Shown: positions 9,291 through 18,905, numbered from the stretch's first letter. The stretch: DNA of 64,000 nucleotides from DAIOEK01 sp963708715 (GCA_963708715.1 CAVPSU010000001.1:372001-436000), one strand, 5' to 3'. Notes: generated from the letters alone by a model not told the origin. Program-made: numbers and translations.

Positions 9291-9700
9291 ATCGCCAGGC
9301 AGGACGGATGGGCGCGGCCATAAACAGTTGGCCGAGGAAAGTCCGCGCTCCAGAGAGCAGGTTGCCGGGTAATACCCGGTGCGCCGTAAGGTGCAGGATA
9401 GGGCCACAGAAATATACCGCCCCTCCCGAGTGATCGGGATGAGGGTGAGGGTGAAAAGGTGGTGTAAGAGACCACCGGCGCCAGTAGTAATACCGGCGGC
9501 CAGGCAACCCCCTTCCGGAGCAAGGCCAAGCAGGGATACAACCGGTCCGCCGGTGGAGATAGCTCGTCTCCCGTAATCCCGGGTAGGCTGCTAGACCGGA
9601 GCGGTAACGCTCCGACCAGAGAGATGCTCATCGCCTTGGGCGAAGTCCTTAGGGATACTTGCCCACGGTACAGAACGCGGCTTATAGTCCCGCCTGGCAA
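9291..9700 (+). ncRNA. rnpB: RNase P RNA (bacterial class A)
   Basis: Catalytic RNA that removes tRNA 5' leaders. Both universal ends are present: GAGGAAAGTCCGCGCTCC (P4 5' strand region) near the start and ACAGAACGCGGCTTATAG near the end. The P1 helix forms between GCCAGGCAGGAC and GTCCCGCCTGGC and is followed at once by CTTTTTTC, so P1 with the T-run can act as terminator. Length about 410 nt is normal. Several long minus-strand open frames across it are chance. Confidence 0.97.
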
Positions 9701-9801
9701 CTTTTTTCAATCGTGCCCCTGGATTCAGCGTAATAAATAGACACGGGACCAACGCATCCAAAATCTGCTTCCAATTTTGATCTAACACAGATGATATGTT
9801 T

Positions 9802-9829
9802 GCAGCCCATGATTTTCATCATGGGCTGC
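9802..9829. terminator. Strong hairpin between rnpB and citrate synthase
   Basis: Perfect 11-bp stem GCAGCCCATGA/TCATGGGCTGC with a 6-base loop, followed on the plus strand by TTTATT. On the minus strand there is no T-run, so it best fits read-through control from rnpB or a bidirectional barrier. Confidence 0.65.
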
Positions 9830-9837
9830 TTTATTAA

Positions 9838-11187
9838 CTAAATTTCACTGGAAAAATCACTTCGATGATGCTGTTTTGGATTTCCATTCCGTTCCAAAAC
9901 CATCTTCTCCAATATTTCCGTCGTCAATGATTTTGGTCTTTCCAATGGTTTACCCATTGCTCTGGACCAGGTCACATGGGTTGTAATGCCCAGAATACGA
10001 CTAAAGCCAAACAATACAGTGTAGAAATCAGATTCAGTCAATCCAAAGAAACATTGTAAAGTTCCGTTGATCGCATCCACATTCGGCCAGGGATTTTTTA
10101 CCTTATTCGTATTGCGCAGGATATCCGGCAATACCTGGTATACCATGTCGACCAGTTTGAATAACTCATAATCGGGCATATACTTCAGGGCAAACTCATA
10201 TTGAGCAGTAAAACGGGGATCTGTTACACGAAGCACCGCATGACCATACCCGGGGATGACCCTCCCACTATTTAAGAAGTTGGTCAGGTATTCACAAAGC
10301 TGGTCTTTTGTGGGCAATCCATCGAAATATGCCTGAATATCCTGCAGCCAACGCAAACATTCCTGGTTAGCAAGACCATGCAGTGGACCCGCAAGACCCA
10401 ACATCCCTGCCCCGCAAGAAAGATATATGTCTGATAAAGCCGATCCGACCAGGTGACTTGCATGAGCACTGACATTCGCGCCCTCATGGTCAGAATGTAA
10501 TACCACGAACAATCGCATCAAATCCATGTATGCCCGATCATTTTTTCCAATCATGTGAGCAAAATTCGCGCTCCAATCCAATTTCGGGTTTGGGTGGACG
10601 AAAATCCCTCCGCGATATTTTAAGTTATATATATTAGCCACAATGGTTGGAAGCTTGGCTGTCAGGTTCAAGCTGTCTTCCAGGTAGAAACCCCAGTAAT
10701 CTTTTTTATCGATCCCGTAATAAAACCGGCGTGCAAACACTGATTCGCTCTGAAGCGCCATGATCGCCTGTGAGAAGAGTGTCATTGGGTGAGTATAAGC
10801 AGGCATCGGTTGCAGAGATTTGAATACATGCTCCGGAACATTACTCCTCACCTTCCACTCGATTTCTACTTCGTTTGCTTCCTGTTTTGTGGGCAAGTCA
10901 CCGGTCATCAGTAAATAATATAAACCACCAGCCAGAGGAAAATCGCCATGATCTGCTTTGGGCAACAAATCCAGAACCTGTTGAACAGTATATCCTCGTA
11001 ATCGCAAACCTTCATTCGGATCCACATAAGAGACATCACTTACCTGGATCGGCACCCCCCGGATTCCCCCATAAATTTGTTCCACGGTGACATCCGCGAC
11101 ATTATATGATCCACTATCGTGAACCAGACGGTTCATCCGATCTTTCTCAGCTGGAAGCTTCGATGCGATTTTCTGTTCTATATTCAT
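9838..11187 (-). CDS. gltA: Citrate synthase, eukaryotic/mitochondrial type
   Basis: Condenses acetyl-CoA and oxaloacetate to citrate. The 449-residue sequence follows the mitochondrial rather than the E. coli pattern: LHSDHEGANVSAHASHLVGS, then GLAGPLHGLANQE with the catalytic His, PGYGHAVLR with the second His, and VDAINGTLQ with the Asp. Eukaryote-like citrate synthases are known in a few bacteria such as Geobacter. The start overlaps the IclR regulator stop by 4 bases, so regulator and enzyme are cotranscribed. The other two TCA-entry enzymes lie divergently next door. Confidence 0.93.
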   Translation of the reverse strand: MNIEQKIASKLPAEKDRMNRLVHDSGSYNVADVTVEQIYGGIRGVPIQVSDVSYVDPNEGLRLRGYTVQQVLDLLPKADHGDFPLAGGLYYLLMTGDLPTKQEANEVEIEWKVRSNVPEHVFKSLQPMPAYTHPMTLFSQAIMALQSESVFARRFYYGIDKKDYWGFYLEDSLNLTAKLPTIVANIYNLKYRGGIFVHPNPKLDWSANFAHMIGKNDRAYMDLMRLFVVLHSDHEGANVSAHASHLVGSALSDIYLSCGAGMLGLAGPLHGLANQECLRWLQDIQAYFDGLPTKDQLCEYLTNFLNSGRVIPGYGHAVLRVTDPRFTAQYEFALKYMPDYELFKLVDMVYQVLPDILRNTNKVKNPWPNVDAINGTLQCFFGLTESDFYTVLFGFSRILGITTHVTWSRAMGKPLERPKSLTTEILEKMVLERNGNPKQHHRSDFSSEI

Positions 11188-11981
11188 CTTGATTTCCTTA
11201 GTGAATTACTGGATTGGAAATAGCTATAACCCATCTGCCTTGAGACTTCCTGGGCAGCGGAAACAACTTCTCTGGCATACTTTTCGATCGTTTCTTTTGT
11301 GAATCGTTGTGAGGGACCCGATATTGTCAGTGCGCCAATGACCTCACGCGAGGAACCAAATAAGGGTGCAGCCACACCAGATGCGTCAGTGATCCATTCT
11401 CCGTGGGAAAACGCATATCCCTTAAGATGTACTTTTTCGAGTTCTGAACGCAAAACGGATGGGTCGGTAATCGTCCGCGCAGTGAATGGAGCAAGGGCAC
11501 TGGTTTCGATGACCTCACGGATCTTTGCCTCCGGTAAAAATGCCAGGATCGCTTTCCCGGCAGAGCCGGCGTATAGAGGCAGTCGTCGCCCCAATCGAGC
11601 GACAATTCGGACAGTTTGGGGAGATTCCAACCGTTCTACACACACTCGATCATGACCATCCAACACATACAAACTGATAGTCTCCTGGGTTATCTGTTGC
11701 AATTCCGTCATAACGGGCTGAGCAATGGTTCGAATATCCAGCGCTGTCAGGTAAACACCCGTCCAAGTTAGAAGACGGATTCCCAATGTATAGCTGCGGG
11801 TGATTGGGTTTTGGCTGAGAATTTCGCGTTCCTTGAGTGATGTCATCAGCCTCCCAACGGTACTGGTAGTCAATCCGGTAATGCGTGCAGCTTCACGGAC
11901 TCCCACCTCAGGGCGATCAATGTTGAAACAATCCAGGATGGCGCAAATATGTGCGAGAACACCTTTTTCGTCATTTTCCAT
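11184..11981 (-). CDS. IclR-family transcriptional regulator
   Basis: 265 residues from the ATG giving MENDEKGVLAH, which has GGAG 8 bases upstream; the upstream in-frame ATG would overlap the promoter. An N-terminal winged helix-turn-helix (GVREAARITGLTTSTVGRLM) is followed by the IclR effector domain with SGVAAPLFGSSREVIGAL near residue 190. IclR proteins bind small carboxylates and often control central-carbon genes. Because it is fused in one operon with citrate synthase and faces icd-acn across a 130-bp promoter region, it probably controls all of these (inference). Confidence 0.9.
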   Translation of the reverse strand: MENDEKGVLAHICAILDCFNIDRPEVGVREAARITGLTTSTVGRLMTSLKEREILSQNPITRSYTLGIRLLTWTGVYLTALDIRTIAQPVMTELQQITQETISLYVLDGHDRVCVERLESPQTVRIVARLGRRLPLYAGSAGKAILAFLPEAKIREVIETSALAPFTARTITDPSVLRSELEKVHLKGYAFSHGEWITDASGVAAPLFGSSREVIGALTISGPSQRFTKETIEKYAREVVSAAQEVSRQMGYSYFQSSNSLRKSR

Positions 11982-12007
11982 TATCACTCCGGTGTATGTC
12001 TCATTTA

Positions 12008-12068
12008 TTGATACAATGTCCCATATAATATTGTATAATAGTGTACTAATATCACGATTGCTTGTCAA
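12008..12068. promoter_or_regulatory. Divergent promoter/operator region of the TCA cluster
   Basis: For the regulator (minus strand) a clear promoter is seen: TTGACA (12063-12068), 17 bases, TACACT (12040-12045). For the plus strand TTGATA (12008-12013), 17 bases, TTGTAT is a weaker candidate. TACAAT (12012-12017) and ATTGTA (12030-12035) form an inverted repeat across the AT-rich centre, a possible IclR-protein operator. Confidence 0.55.
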
Positions 12069-12112
12069 TAGAATCCATCAGCGAATCAAGACCGTGTACA
12101 GGTGAACGTCGA

Positions 12113-13403
12113 ATGTCAACGCATTCAATCAGCAATGAGAATATTATCCAAATTGATGGCAAACAATTGGTCGTTCCTCCGATGCCCGTCATTCCTTTTA
12201 TCGAAGGCGACGGGATCGGCATGGATATTTGGCCTGTCGCCAAACAGGTTATTGATACGGCGATAGCAAATGCCTATGGTAGGGACAGGCGAATTGTATG
12301 GAGCCAGGTATTTGCAGGTGAAAGATCATTCCGGGAACAAAAAACCTGGCTGCCTGAGACTACCTTGAATGCCTTCAAAAACTATCATGTTGGGATAAAA
12401 GGTCCGCTCACAACGCCCATCGGTGAAGGGGTTCAGTCGATCAATGTCGCGCTCAGAAAATTGCTCGATTTATATGCTTGCATCCGACCGATCGAGTATT
12501 TTCCCGGGGTTCCTTCGCCCATGCGCCATCCCGAAAAAGTAGATATCGTTCTGTTTCGCGAAAACGTGGAAGATGTATATGCAGGGATAGATTTTCCTTT
12601 TGATGGAGAGAAAGCTATCCGTCTTCGTGAATGGCTGAAAGACCATTATCCGGATGATTACTCCCGGATCCGGTTCCCCGATTCGAGCGGTATCGGGATA
12701 AAGATCATCTCGCGGGAGGAATCCTACCGTATGAACTCGATGTGCCATCGAATACGCATTGAAAAATGGACGAAAAAAAATCACTCTGGTCCATAAGGGA
12801 AACATCATGAAATACACCGAAGGCGCATTTGCTCGTTGGGCTTATCAGGTCGCCGGAACAGAATACCGGGATCATGTCTATACGCAAAATCAATACCTGA
12901 GCTCTGTAACCAACAATGGTCAACCATTCGCAGAACTGGAAAGAACCGATGCCCTAAACTCAGGCAAAATAATCATCAACGATCTGATCACAGATGCCAT
13001 GTTCGATCGAGGGATTAGCCACCCGGAAGAATTTGATGTGGTTCTTACAACCAATTTGAATGGAGATTATCTTGCCGATGCTTTGGCATCCCTGGTTGGT
13101 GGAATCGGCATATCCCCTGGAGCAAATATAAATTTTGAAACAGGAAATGCGATCTTCGAAGCTACGCATGGTACCGCGCCAACCATTGCTGGTAAGAATA
13201 TCGCCAATCCATGCTCGCTTATTCTCTCCGGGGCATTAATGCTGCGTTATCTTGGCTGGTCAGAAGCAGCCGACATAATCCACTCGGGTGTTCAGAAAGC
13301 AATTCAAACAAGGTATGTGACTGCGGATTTTTACGAACACATGGATTCAGCGAAACTCGCTTCCACATCCGAGTTTGCTGAACATATCACTTCATTAATG
13401 TAG
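12113..13403 (+). pseudogene. icd: Isocitrate dehydrogenase, single-base frameshift
   Basis: Oxidative decarboxylation of isocitrate to 2-oxoglutarate. The start at 12113 has AGGTGA upstream. The first frame runs to SGIGIKIISREESYRM; the second continues from IEYALKNGRKKITLVHKGNIMKY to the normal C-terminus. The switch is at GAACTC, 12733-12738: dropping one base gives YRM(N/T)RCAIEYAL, matching the family spacing. Catalytic and binding motifs are intact (FIEGDGIG, FRENVEDVYAG, NLNGDYLADA). Around HGTAPTIAGKNIANP the NADP-specific Lys-Tyr pair of E. coli Icd is Thr-Ile and the later Val is Ala, pointing to NAD use. Loss of a central enzyme beside intact acn makes a sequence error likely. Confidence 0.88.
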
Positions 13404-13412
13404 GTTATCAAT

Positions 13413-16091
13413 ATGAACCCGTCCCCATCCTTTTACTTAAAATATATTGAATTGGCTTCAGGAACCTATCATTACTATCCCATCCAACAAATGGAAGGTA
13501 TTTCCGATAATAAACTGGACCAACTCCCATACTGTATTCGAATACTCCTCGAAGGAAGTCTGAGGAGTGTGGCAAACGGAAGTGGAAGCCTGGACGACCT
13601 GGTAAAGATCGCAAGGTGGGCACCAATTTCAATTGAGCCCAGACCAACAATCGGATACACCCCAGGAAGGGTCGTGTTACAAGATCTGACCGGAGTTCCC
13701 GTTTTGGTTGATCTGGCTTCATTAAGATCAGCGCGCAAACGTATTGGGGAAGATCCAAAAAAGATCAATCCCGTAATCCCAGTCGATCTGGTGGTTGACC
13801 ACTCGCTCCAAATTGATTTCTTTGGATCCGCTGATTCAAAACAAAAAAACCAGGAAATGGAGTACCTGCGTAATAAGGAAAGATATTCATTCCTGAAATG
13901 GGCTCAAAAAGAATTTTCCAATCTTCGAATAATTCCCCCTGGTGGAGGAATTGTGCACCAGGTTAACTTGGAATATCTGGCGCAGGTAATCCAGGTCCGT
14001 TCGGTAGATGCCAAGAAATGGGTACAGGCTGAGACATTGGTTGGAACCGACTCTCACACATCCATGATCAATGGGTTGGGGATTCTCGGTTGGGGTGTAG
14101 GTGGGATAGAAGCAATTGCGGCGATGCTCGGGCAGCCTGTAGAAATGCTCCTGCCAGATGTTGTCGGAGTCGAATTGACAGGTCAGCTACATTCCGGGAC
14201 ATCACCCACTGATATTGTGCTTACCCTGACCCATTTATTACGGAAAGTGGGTGTGGTAAATAAAATAGTCGAATTTTTCGGACCGTCCTCATCCGCCTTG
14301 AGCGTTCCTGATCGGGCTATGATGGCAAACATGGCTCCTGAATACGGCGCCACCGCTGCCTATTTCCCAGTTGATGATAGAACGCTTGAATATTTATACG
14401 ATACCGGTCGGAAACCTGAAATGGTCGAATTGGTAAAAGCCTATTATCGTGCGCAAGATCTGTTTCGTGATGGTAATTCGCCAGATCCTGAATATTCCCA
14501 GACGATCCGCCTTAACCTGTCTGAAATAGAACCATCCCTGGCCGGACCAAAGAGACCGCAAGACCTGGTGAGATTATCCACCGTTGCAGAAAACTTTAAG
14601 ACCTCGTTATTGACCCCGGTCGGTCAGATGGGGTACGGTGTTTCTGATCTCGATAATTCACAACCAGTTATGATTAATCTCCAGAACCGAAGCTACGCAT
14701 TGGAGCATGGATCGGTTGTTATTGCGGCTATCACATCTTGCACCAATACCAGCAATCCAACCGCGATGATATCAGCCGGTTTATTGGCAAAGAAGGCGGT
14801 TGAATTGGGCTTGACCACCAGTCCGGCCATCAAAACCAGTTTTACACCTGGGTCACCTGTGGTCGTTGATTATCTTCAAAAGGCTGGTTTGTTGCATTAC
14901 TTGGAAGCGCTTGGTTTTTATGTCAATGGCTTTGGGTGTGCCACGTGTATCGGAAACTCTGGCCCCCTCGCCCCCCAGGTTGTTGAGGCAATCGAGGAGC
15001 ACCACCTAATTACTGCCGCAGTTTTATCCGGGAACAGGAATTTTGAGGGTAGGATTCACCCAAACGTTCAAGCCAATTATCTCGCATCCCCTGCCCTGGT
15101 TGTCGCTTTCGCAATTGCAGGTTCGATTCGGGTGGATTTGGAGAATCAGCCGATCGGGATCTCTGGGACAGGGAAAGAAGTGTTCTTCGAGGATATCTGG
15201 CCATCCGAAAATGAAGTAAGTTCCCTGGTTATAAAATCAATTAACCCAGGTTCTTACGTTGGTAAGCGTAAACAGTTATTTGAGGGTGACCAATTCTGGA
15301 AAGGGTTGGACGCTCCAGACGGGGCACTATATCCATGGGAGTTATCTTCTTCCTATCTAAAAGAAACACCATTCTGTGGAGCAGTAGAACGATTTCCGGA
15401 TGAGATCCAGCGAGCGCGAGCTTTAGCCATATTCGGAGACTCCATTACAACGGATCATATCTCGCCGGCTGGGGCGATCTCAATCCATACCCCTGCCGCG
15501 GATTATCTGCTCGATCTGGGTATTTCGCCACGCGAATTCAATACCTATGGTTCCCGTCGAGGAAACCATGAGGTTATGGCTCGAAGCACCTTTGCAAATA
15601 TCCGGTTGAAAAACAAGATGCTCAGTGGAAAAGAAGGTGGATTTACCATCCATTACCCGGAAACCCGGCAGATGAGTATTTTCGATGCGGCTGAACAATA
15701 TAGATTGGAAGGAATCCCGCTGATCATCATTGCAGGAAAGGAATATGGAACAGGATCCAGCCGGGATTGGGCTGCCAAAGGACTGCGATTATTGGGTGTA
15801 CGTGCTGTGATCGCTGAATCATTTGAACGTATTCACCGATCCAACCTGGTGGGAATGGGCATTTTACCCCTTGTTTTCGAGGATGGGATGAATGCCGAAT
15901 CTCTGGGATTAACTGGCGCGGAAGAATTCACTCTTGTCGGGCTGAACCAACTGGCTACAAAATCTTCAATTCAAGTGACTGCTTCCACCGGGATGACCGT
16001 TCAGACATTCCGGGCAACCGCATTGATCCAATCGGATTACGAGCGAGAAAGCCTGCAAAAGGGTGGGGTATTCCAGATGTTTAACCAATGA
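13413..16091 (+). CDS. acnA: Aconitate hydratase A
   Basis: Interconverts citrate and isocitrate through a [4Fe-4S] cluster. 892 residues, the length of the IRP/AcnA type. The first cluster Cys lies in ITSCTNTSNP and the other two in FGCATCIGNSGPL. The active-site region GDSITTDHISPAG and the swivel-domain motif EYGTGSSRDWAAKG are present. It follows icd by 9 bases, so both form one unit opposite the IclR-gltA operon. No terminator is obvious after the stop. Confidence 0.95.
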   Translation: MNPSPSFYLKYIELASGTYHYYPIQQMEGISDNKLDQLPYCIRILLEGSLRSVANGSGSLDDLVKIARWAPISIEPRPTIGYTPGRVVLQDLTGVPVLVDLASLRSARKRIGEDPKKINPVIPVDLVVDHSLQIDFFGSADSKQKNQEMEYLRNKERYSFLKWAQKEFSNLRIIPPGGGIVHQVNLEYLAQVIQVRSVDAKKWVQAETLVGTDSHTSMINGLGILGWGVGGIEAIAAMLGQPVEMLLPDVVGVELTGQLHSGTSPTDIVLTLTHLLRKVGVVNKIVEFFGPSSSALSVPDRAMMANMAPEYGATAAYFPVDDRTLEYLYDTGRKPEMVELVKAYYRAQDLFRDGNSPDPEYSQTIRLNLSEIEPSLAGPKRPQDLVRLSTVAENFKTSLLTPVGQMGYGVSDLDNSQPVMINLQNRSYALEHGSVVIAAITSCTNTSNPTAMISAGLLAKKAVELGLTTSPAIKTSFTPGSPVVVDYLQKAGLLHYLEALGFYVNGFGCATCIGNSGPLAPQVVEAIEEHHLITAAVLSGNRNFEGRIHPNVQANYLASPALVVAFAIAGSIRVDLENQPIGISGTGKEVFFEDIWPSENEVSSLVIKSINPGSYVGKRKQLFEGDQFWKGLDAPDGALYPWELSSSYLKETPFCGAVERFPDEIQRARALAIFGDSITTDHISPAGAISIHTPAADYLLDLGISPREFNTYGSRRGNHEVMARSTFANIRLKNKMLSGKEGGFTIHYPETRQMSIFDAAEQYRLEGIPLIIIAGKEYGTGSSRDWAAKGLRLLGVRAVIAESFERIHRSNLVGMGILPLVFEDGMNAESLGLTGAEEFTLVGLNQLATKSSIQVTASTGMTVQTFRATALIQSDYERESLQKGGVFQMFNQ

Positions 16092-16212
16092 GAAGCTACG
16101 TACAAATTAGCAGTTAAGCACAGTTCTTGACAAATGAAATGGTTATCTGGTAATATTTATCAATATTATGATAACTATAGAGCAAATTAACCCAACCTTT
16201 CTTTGCATCTGT

Positions 16213-16325
16213 CTCCAGCGGGTAGGAAACTAACCGCTGCTGGCGTAGTCTGTCATTCCCACACCCCACCAGAGCGGCTTCCTGACCCGCGTTGAACACT
16301 GGTAGGGGTGTATTGTTTTAATTTT
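16213..16325 (+). promoter_or_regulatory. Structured leader with terminator-like hairpin before cysK
   Basis: Three elements are seen. A 9-pair stem (one mismatch) AGCGGGTAG/CTAACCGCT with a GAAA tetraloop lies at about 16217-16238. A long stem ACACCCCACCAG (16261-16272) with CTGGTAGGGGTGT (16299-16311) is followed by ATTGTTTTAATTTTT. The loop of that stem contains TTCCTGACCCGC, complementary (one bulge) to GCGGGTAGGAA of the first stem, allowing a pseudoknot or an alternative fold. It matches no riboswitch class I recognise. Confidence 0.5.
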
Positions 16326-16355
16326 TCCTTTCCCATTGAGATATGGAGCATATAA

Positions 16356-17288
16356 ATGAAAATCGCGAATAACGTTACCGAATTAGTCGGAAACACGCCC
16401 CTTGTTCGTATCAATCGTATGGCGGCTAACCTGCCCGTCCAAGTGGTAGCCAAATTGGAATTTTATAATCCTGCCCACAGCGTCAAAGACCGGATCGGTC
16501 TGGCAATGGTTGAAGCGGCAGAGGAGGCTGGTCTGATCAAAACAGACACCATCCTATTGGAACCCACCTCCGGGAACACCGGGATCGCCCTGGCATTTGT
16601 CGCCGCTGCACGTGGATACAAACTGGCGCTAACAATGCCCGAGACCATGAGCAAGGAACGCCGCATGCTGCTACGCGCTTATGGTGCTGACTTAGTCTTG
16701 ACACCTGGACCTGAAGGCATGGCTGGTGCGATCAAGCGTGCCGAAGAGATGGCAGCTGCCGACCCGCGATACCTTATCCTGCAGCAATTCAAGAATCCCG
16801 CAAATCCTGAGGTTCACCGTCGAACCACCGCCGAGGAAATTTGGCGTGATACGGATGGGAAAGTGGACATTCTGATCTCTGGGGTTGGTACCGGTGGGAC
16901 GATCACCGGAGTGGGGGAGGTCATAAAATCCCGCAAACCATCTTTCAAAGCCATCGCCGTCGAACCGGATGCGTCGCCCGTACTATCAGGCGGACCGAAG
17001 GGTCCACACCCCATTCAGGGTATCGGTGCCGGTTTTGTTCCGGATGTACTGAACACAAAAATATATGACGAGATCATCCGGGTGACGAATGACAATGCCT
17101 TCGATATCGCCCGCCGAATGGCGAAAGAAGAAGGTTTGCTGGTCGGAATTTCCAGCGGCGCCGCAGTTTGGGCAGCGCTGCAGGTGGCATCTCGACCAGA
17201 GAATGCCGGTAAATTAATCGTTGTAATCATCCCCTCCTTTGGGGAACGCTATCTATCGACCCCATTATTCGCCAATCTGGCAGACTGA
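16356..17288 (+). CDS. cysK: Cysteine synthase (O-acetylserine sulfhydrylase)
   Basis: PLP enzyme that makes cysteine from O-acetylserine and sulfide. 310 residues with the PLP lysine in PAHSVKDRIGLAM, the substrate loop TSGNTGIAL, the phosphate-binding GVGTGGTITGVG, and GISSGAAVWAA near the C-terminus. The gene is followed after 9 bases by cysE, so the pair supplies both steps from serine. Confidence 0.95.
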   Translation: MKIANNVTELVGNTPLVRINRMAANLPVQVVAKLEFYNPAHSVKDRIGLAMVEAAEEAGLIKTDTILLEPTSGNTGIALAFVAAARGYKLALTMPETMSKERRMLLRAYGADLVLTPGPEGMAGAIKRAEEMAAADPRYLILQQFKNPANPEVHRRTTAEEIWRDTDGKVDILISGVGTGGTITGVGEVIKSRKPSFKAIAVEPDASPVLSGGPKGPHPIQGIGAGFVPDVLNTKIYDEIIRVTNDNAFDIARRMAKEEGLLVGISSGAAVWAALQVASRPENAGKLIVVIIPSFGERYLSTPLFANLAD

Positions 17289-17297
17289 GGAAATCCC

Positions 17298-17996
17298 ATG
17301 CTAAGAGCATTTCGTGGTGATGTCAAATCGATCTACGACCGCGACCCGGCTGCCCGTACTACCCTGGAAGTGATCCTGTGCTATCCAGGGTTGCAGGCAG
17401 TCTGGGGATACCGGATCTCTCATTGGCTCTGGCGGCAAGGATTCAAATTACTGGGGCGCTGGAGTTCCCAGATCACACGCTGGTTCACCGGCATTGAGAT
17501 CCATCCCGGCGCTACCATCGGACCGGGCTTTTTCATTGACCACGGTATGGGAGTAGTCATCGGTGAAACAGCCGAGATCGGTGCGGATGTCACACTCTAT
17601 CACGGGGTGACACTCGGTGGAGTGAGTCTGAACAAAGGCAAGCGCCATCCCACTTTGGAAGATGGCGTGGTTGTTGGCGCGGGTGCAAAGATCCTGGGTG
17701 CAATCACCATTGGAGCGGGCAGCCGGATCGGGGCGAATTCCGTGGTTGTAAAATCCGTACCACCCAACTCTGTTGTGGTAGGAATCCCGGGACAGGTCGT
17801 TTCTCGTACACACACGTTGTCGCCAGGGAAGCCAGACCTGGAACATGACCTTCTGCCAGATATGGTCGGTACAACCCTTATCAACCTCATGGACCGGATG
17901 GAGAAACTCGAAGGACAACTGCATTTGCAAAAGAATGGCTCCGCTCCTCACGTACCAGAGGAAGGGGTATGGCGAGGGATAGATTTCCACATATAA
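17298..17996 (+). CDS. cysE: Serine O-acetyltransferase
   Basis: Acetylates serine with acetyl-CoA, the first step of cysteine synthesis. 232 residues: an N-terminal helical domain (to about 65), then left-handed beta-helix hexapeptides (IHPGATIGPGFFIDHGMGVV, IGETAEIGADVTLYHGVTLGG) with the catalytic His, then GVVVGAGAKILG and SVPPNSVVVGIPG. The C-terminal tail after residue ~175 is the region that normally docks into CysK. Immediately downstream of cysK. Confidence 0.95.
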   Translation: MLRAFRGDVKSIYDRDPAARTTLEVILCYPGLQAVWGYRISHWLWRQGFKLLGRWSSQITRWFTGIEIHPGATIGPGFFIDHGMGVVIGETAEIGADVTLYHGVTLGGVSLNKGKRHPTLEDGVVVGAGAKILGAITIGAGSRIGANSVVVKSVPPNSVVVGIPGQVVSRTHTLSPGKPDLEHDLLPDMVGTTLINLMDRMEKLEGQLHLQKNGSAPHVPEEGVWRGIDFHI

Positions 17997-18023
17997 TTGG
18001 ATAAACTCAAGAGTAGGGGATAT

Positions 18024-18905
18024 ATGAAAATTGTCAAAGTCTATTTGATGAAATCCCTCGTGGATGGCGGACAGGGCGGTAATCCGGCCGGAGTTGTTTT
18101 AGGCGCAGATACTCTGAGCAGCTCCGATAAGCAAACAGTGGCTGCCAGAGTCGGTGTCTCTGAAACGGCTTTTTTATCCGCATCCAAAATCGCAACCTAT
18201 AAATTGGATTTCTTCACCCCCGCCCGCCAAATTCCCCACTGCGGACATGCCACCATCGCCGCTTTTTGTCTCCTCTCCCAATCAAGTGTTTTGAAAGATG
18301 GGCAATACACAAAAGAAACCATCGACGGGATTCGCACGATTCAGATATCCGATGGGAATGCTTTCATGGAGCAAAAACCCCCACAATACCTCAATCCTCT
18401 TGATAATGGAATCGCGATGTCAGTGATCAGTCATTCTCTTTCCATTCAACAGCCCAACCTCTGGCAGACTTCTCCACCCCTCGGAGTCCATACAGGTAAT
18501 CAATTCCTGATCATTCCAATTCCGAACCTGGAAACACTCAGGTCGATCCAACCGGTCCAATCGGAGATTGAGCAGATCAGTGAATCGTTGGATTGTATTG
18601 GCTTCTATCCATTCACACTGGAAGCCAACAAGCCAGACCGGATAGCCAGTACTCGTATGTTCGCACCCCGTTTTGGTGTTCCAGAAGAATCCGCTACGGG
18701 TACAGCAGCCGGACCACTGGCGGGGTATTTACACGAAAAGATGAATATTCAGACAGATTCTTGCTTCATTGAGCAGGGTTGGGAAATGCCAAATCCATCA
18801 CCCAGTCTGATCCAGATCCAGACTAAAATGTCGCATAACCAGATCAGTCAGATCATGGTGGGAGGACGTGCCATCATAGATAAGGAATTGTCTCTGACGA
18901 TCTGA
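18024..18905 (+). CDS. PhzF-family isomerase/epimerase-like protein
   Basis: 293 residues from the ATG giving MKIVKVYLM, with GGGGA upstream; an earlier TTG would touch the cysE stop. Family motifs include GGNPAGVVL near the start, the active-site SETAFL, DFFTPARQIPHCGHATIA, and ESATGTAAGPLAGYL in the second half. PhzF-like proteins are mostly cofactor-free isomerases with unknown substrates. It lies 27 bases after cysE, so cotranscription is possible, but no metabolic link is evident. Confidence 0.88.
   Translation: MKIVKVYLMKSLVDGGQGGNPAGVVLGADTLSSSDKQTVAARVGVSETAFLSASKIATYKLDFFTPARQIPHCGHATIAAFCLLSQSSVLKDGQYTKETIDGIRTIQISDGNAFMEQKPPQYLNPLDNGIAMSVISHSLSIQQPNLWQTSPPLGVHTGNQFLIIPIPNLETLRSIQPVQSEIEQISESLDCIGFYPFTLEANKPDRIASTRMFAPRFGVPEESATGTAAGPLAGYLHEKMNIQTDSCFIEQGWEMPNPSPSLIQIQTKMSHNQISQIMVGGRAIIDKELSLTI

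Noticed and set aside
9271..9788. Long minus-strand open frames over 9.27-9.79 kb
   Set aside because: They lie within or across the RNase P RNA gene and its flanks; composition and overlap show they are chance frames.
12700..12780. Programmed ribosomal frameshift in icd, or in the other frameshifted genes
   Set aside because: No slippery heptamer, stop-codon stall or Shine-Dalgarno-like stimulator is seen at the sites, and the families are not known to use frameshifting. A sequence error or mutation is simpler.
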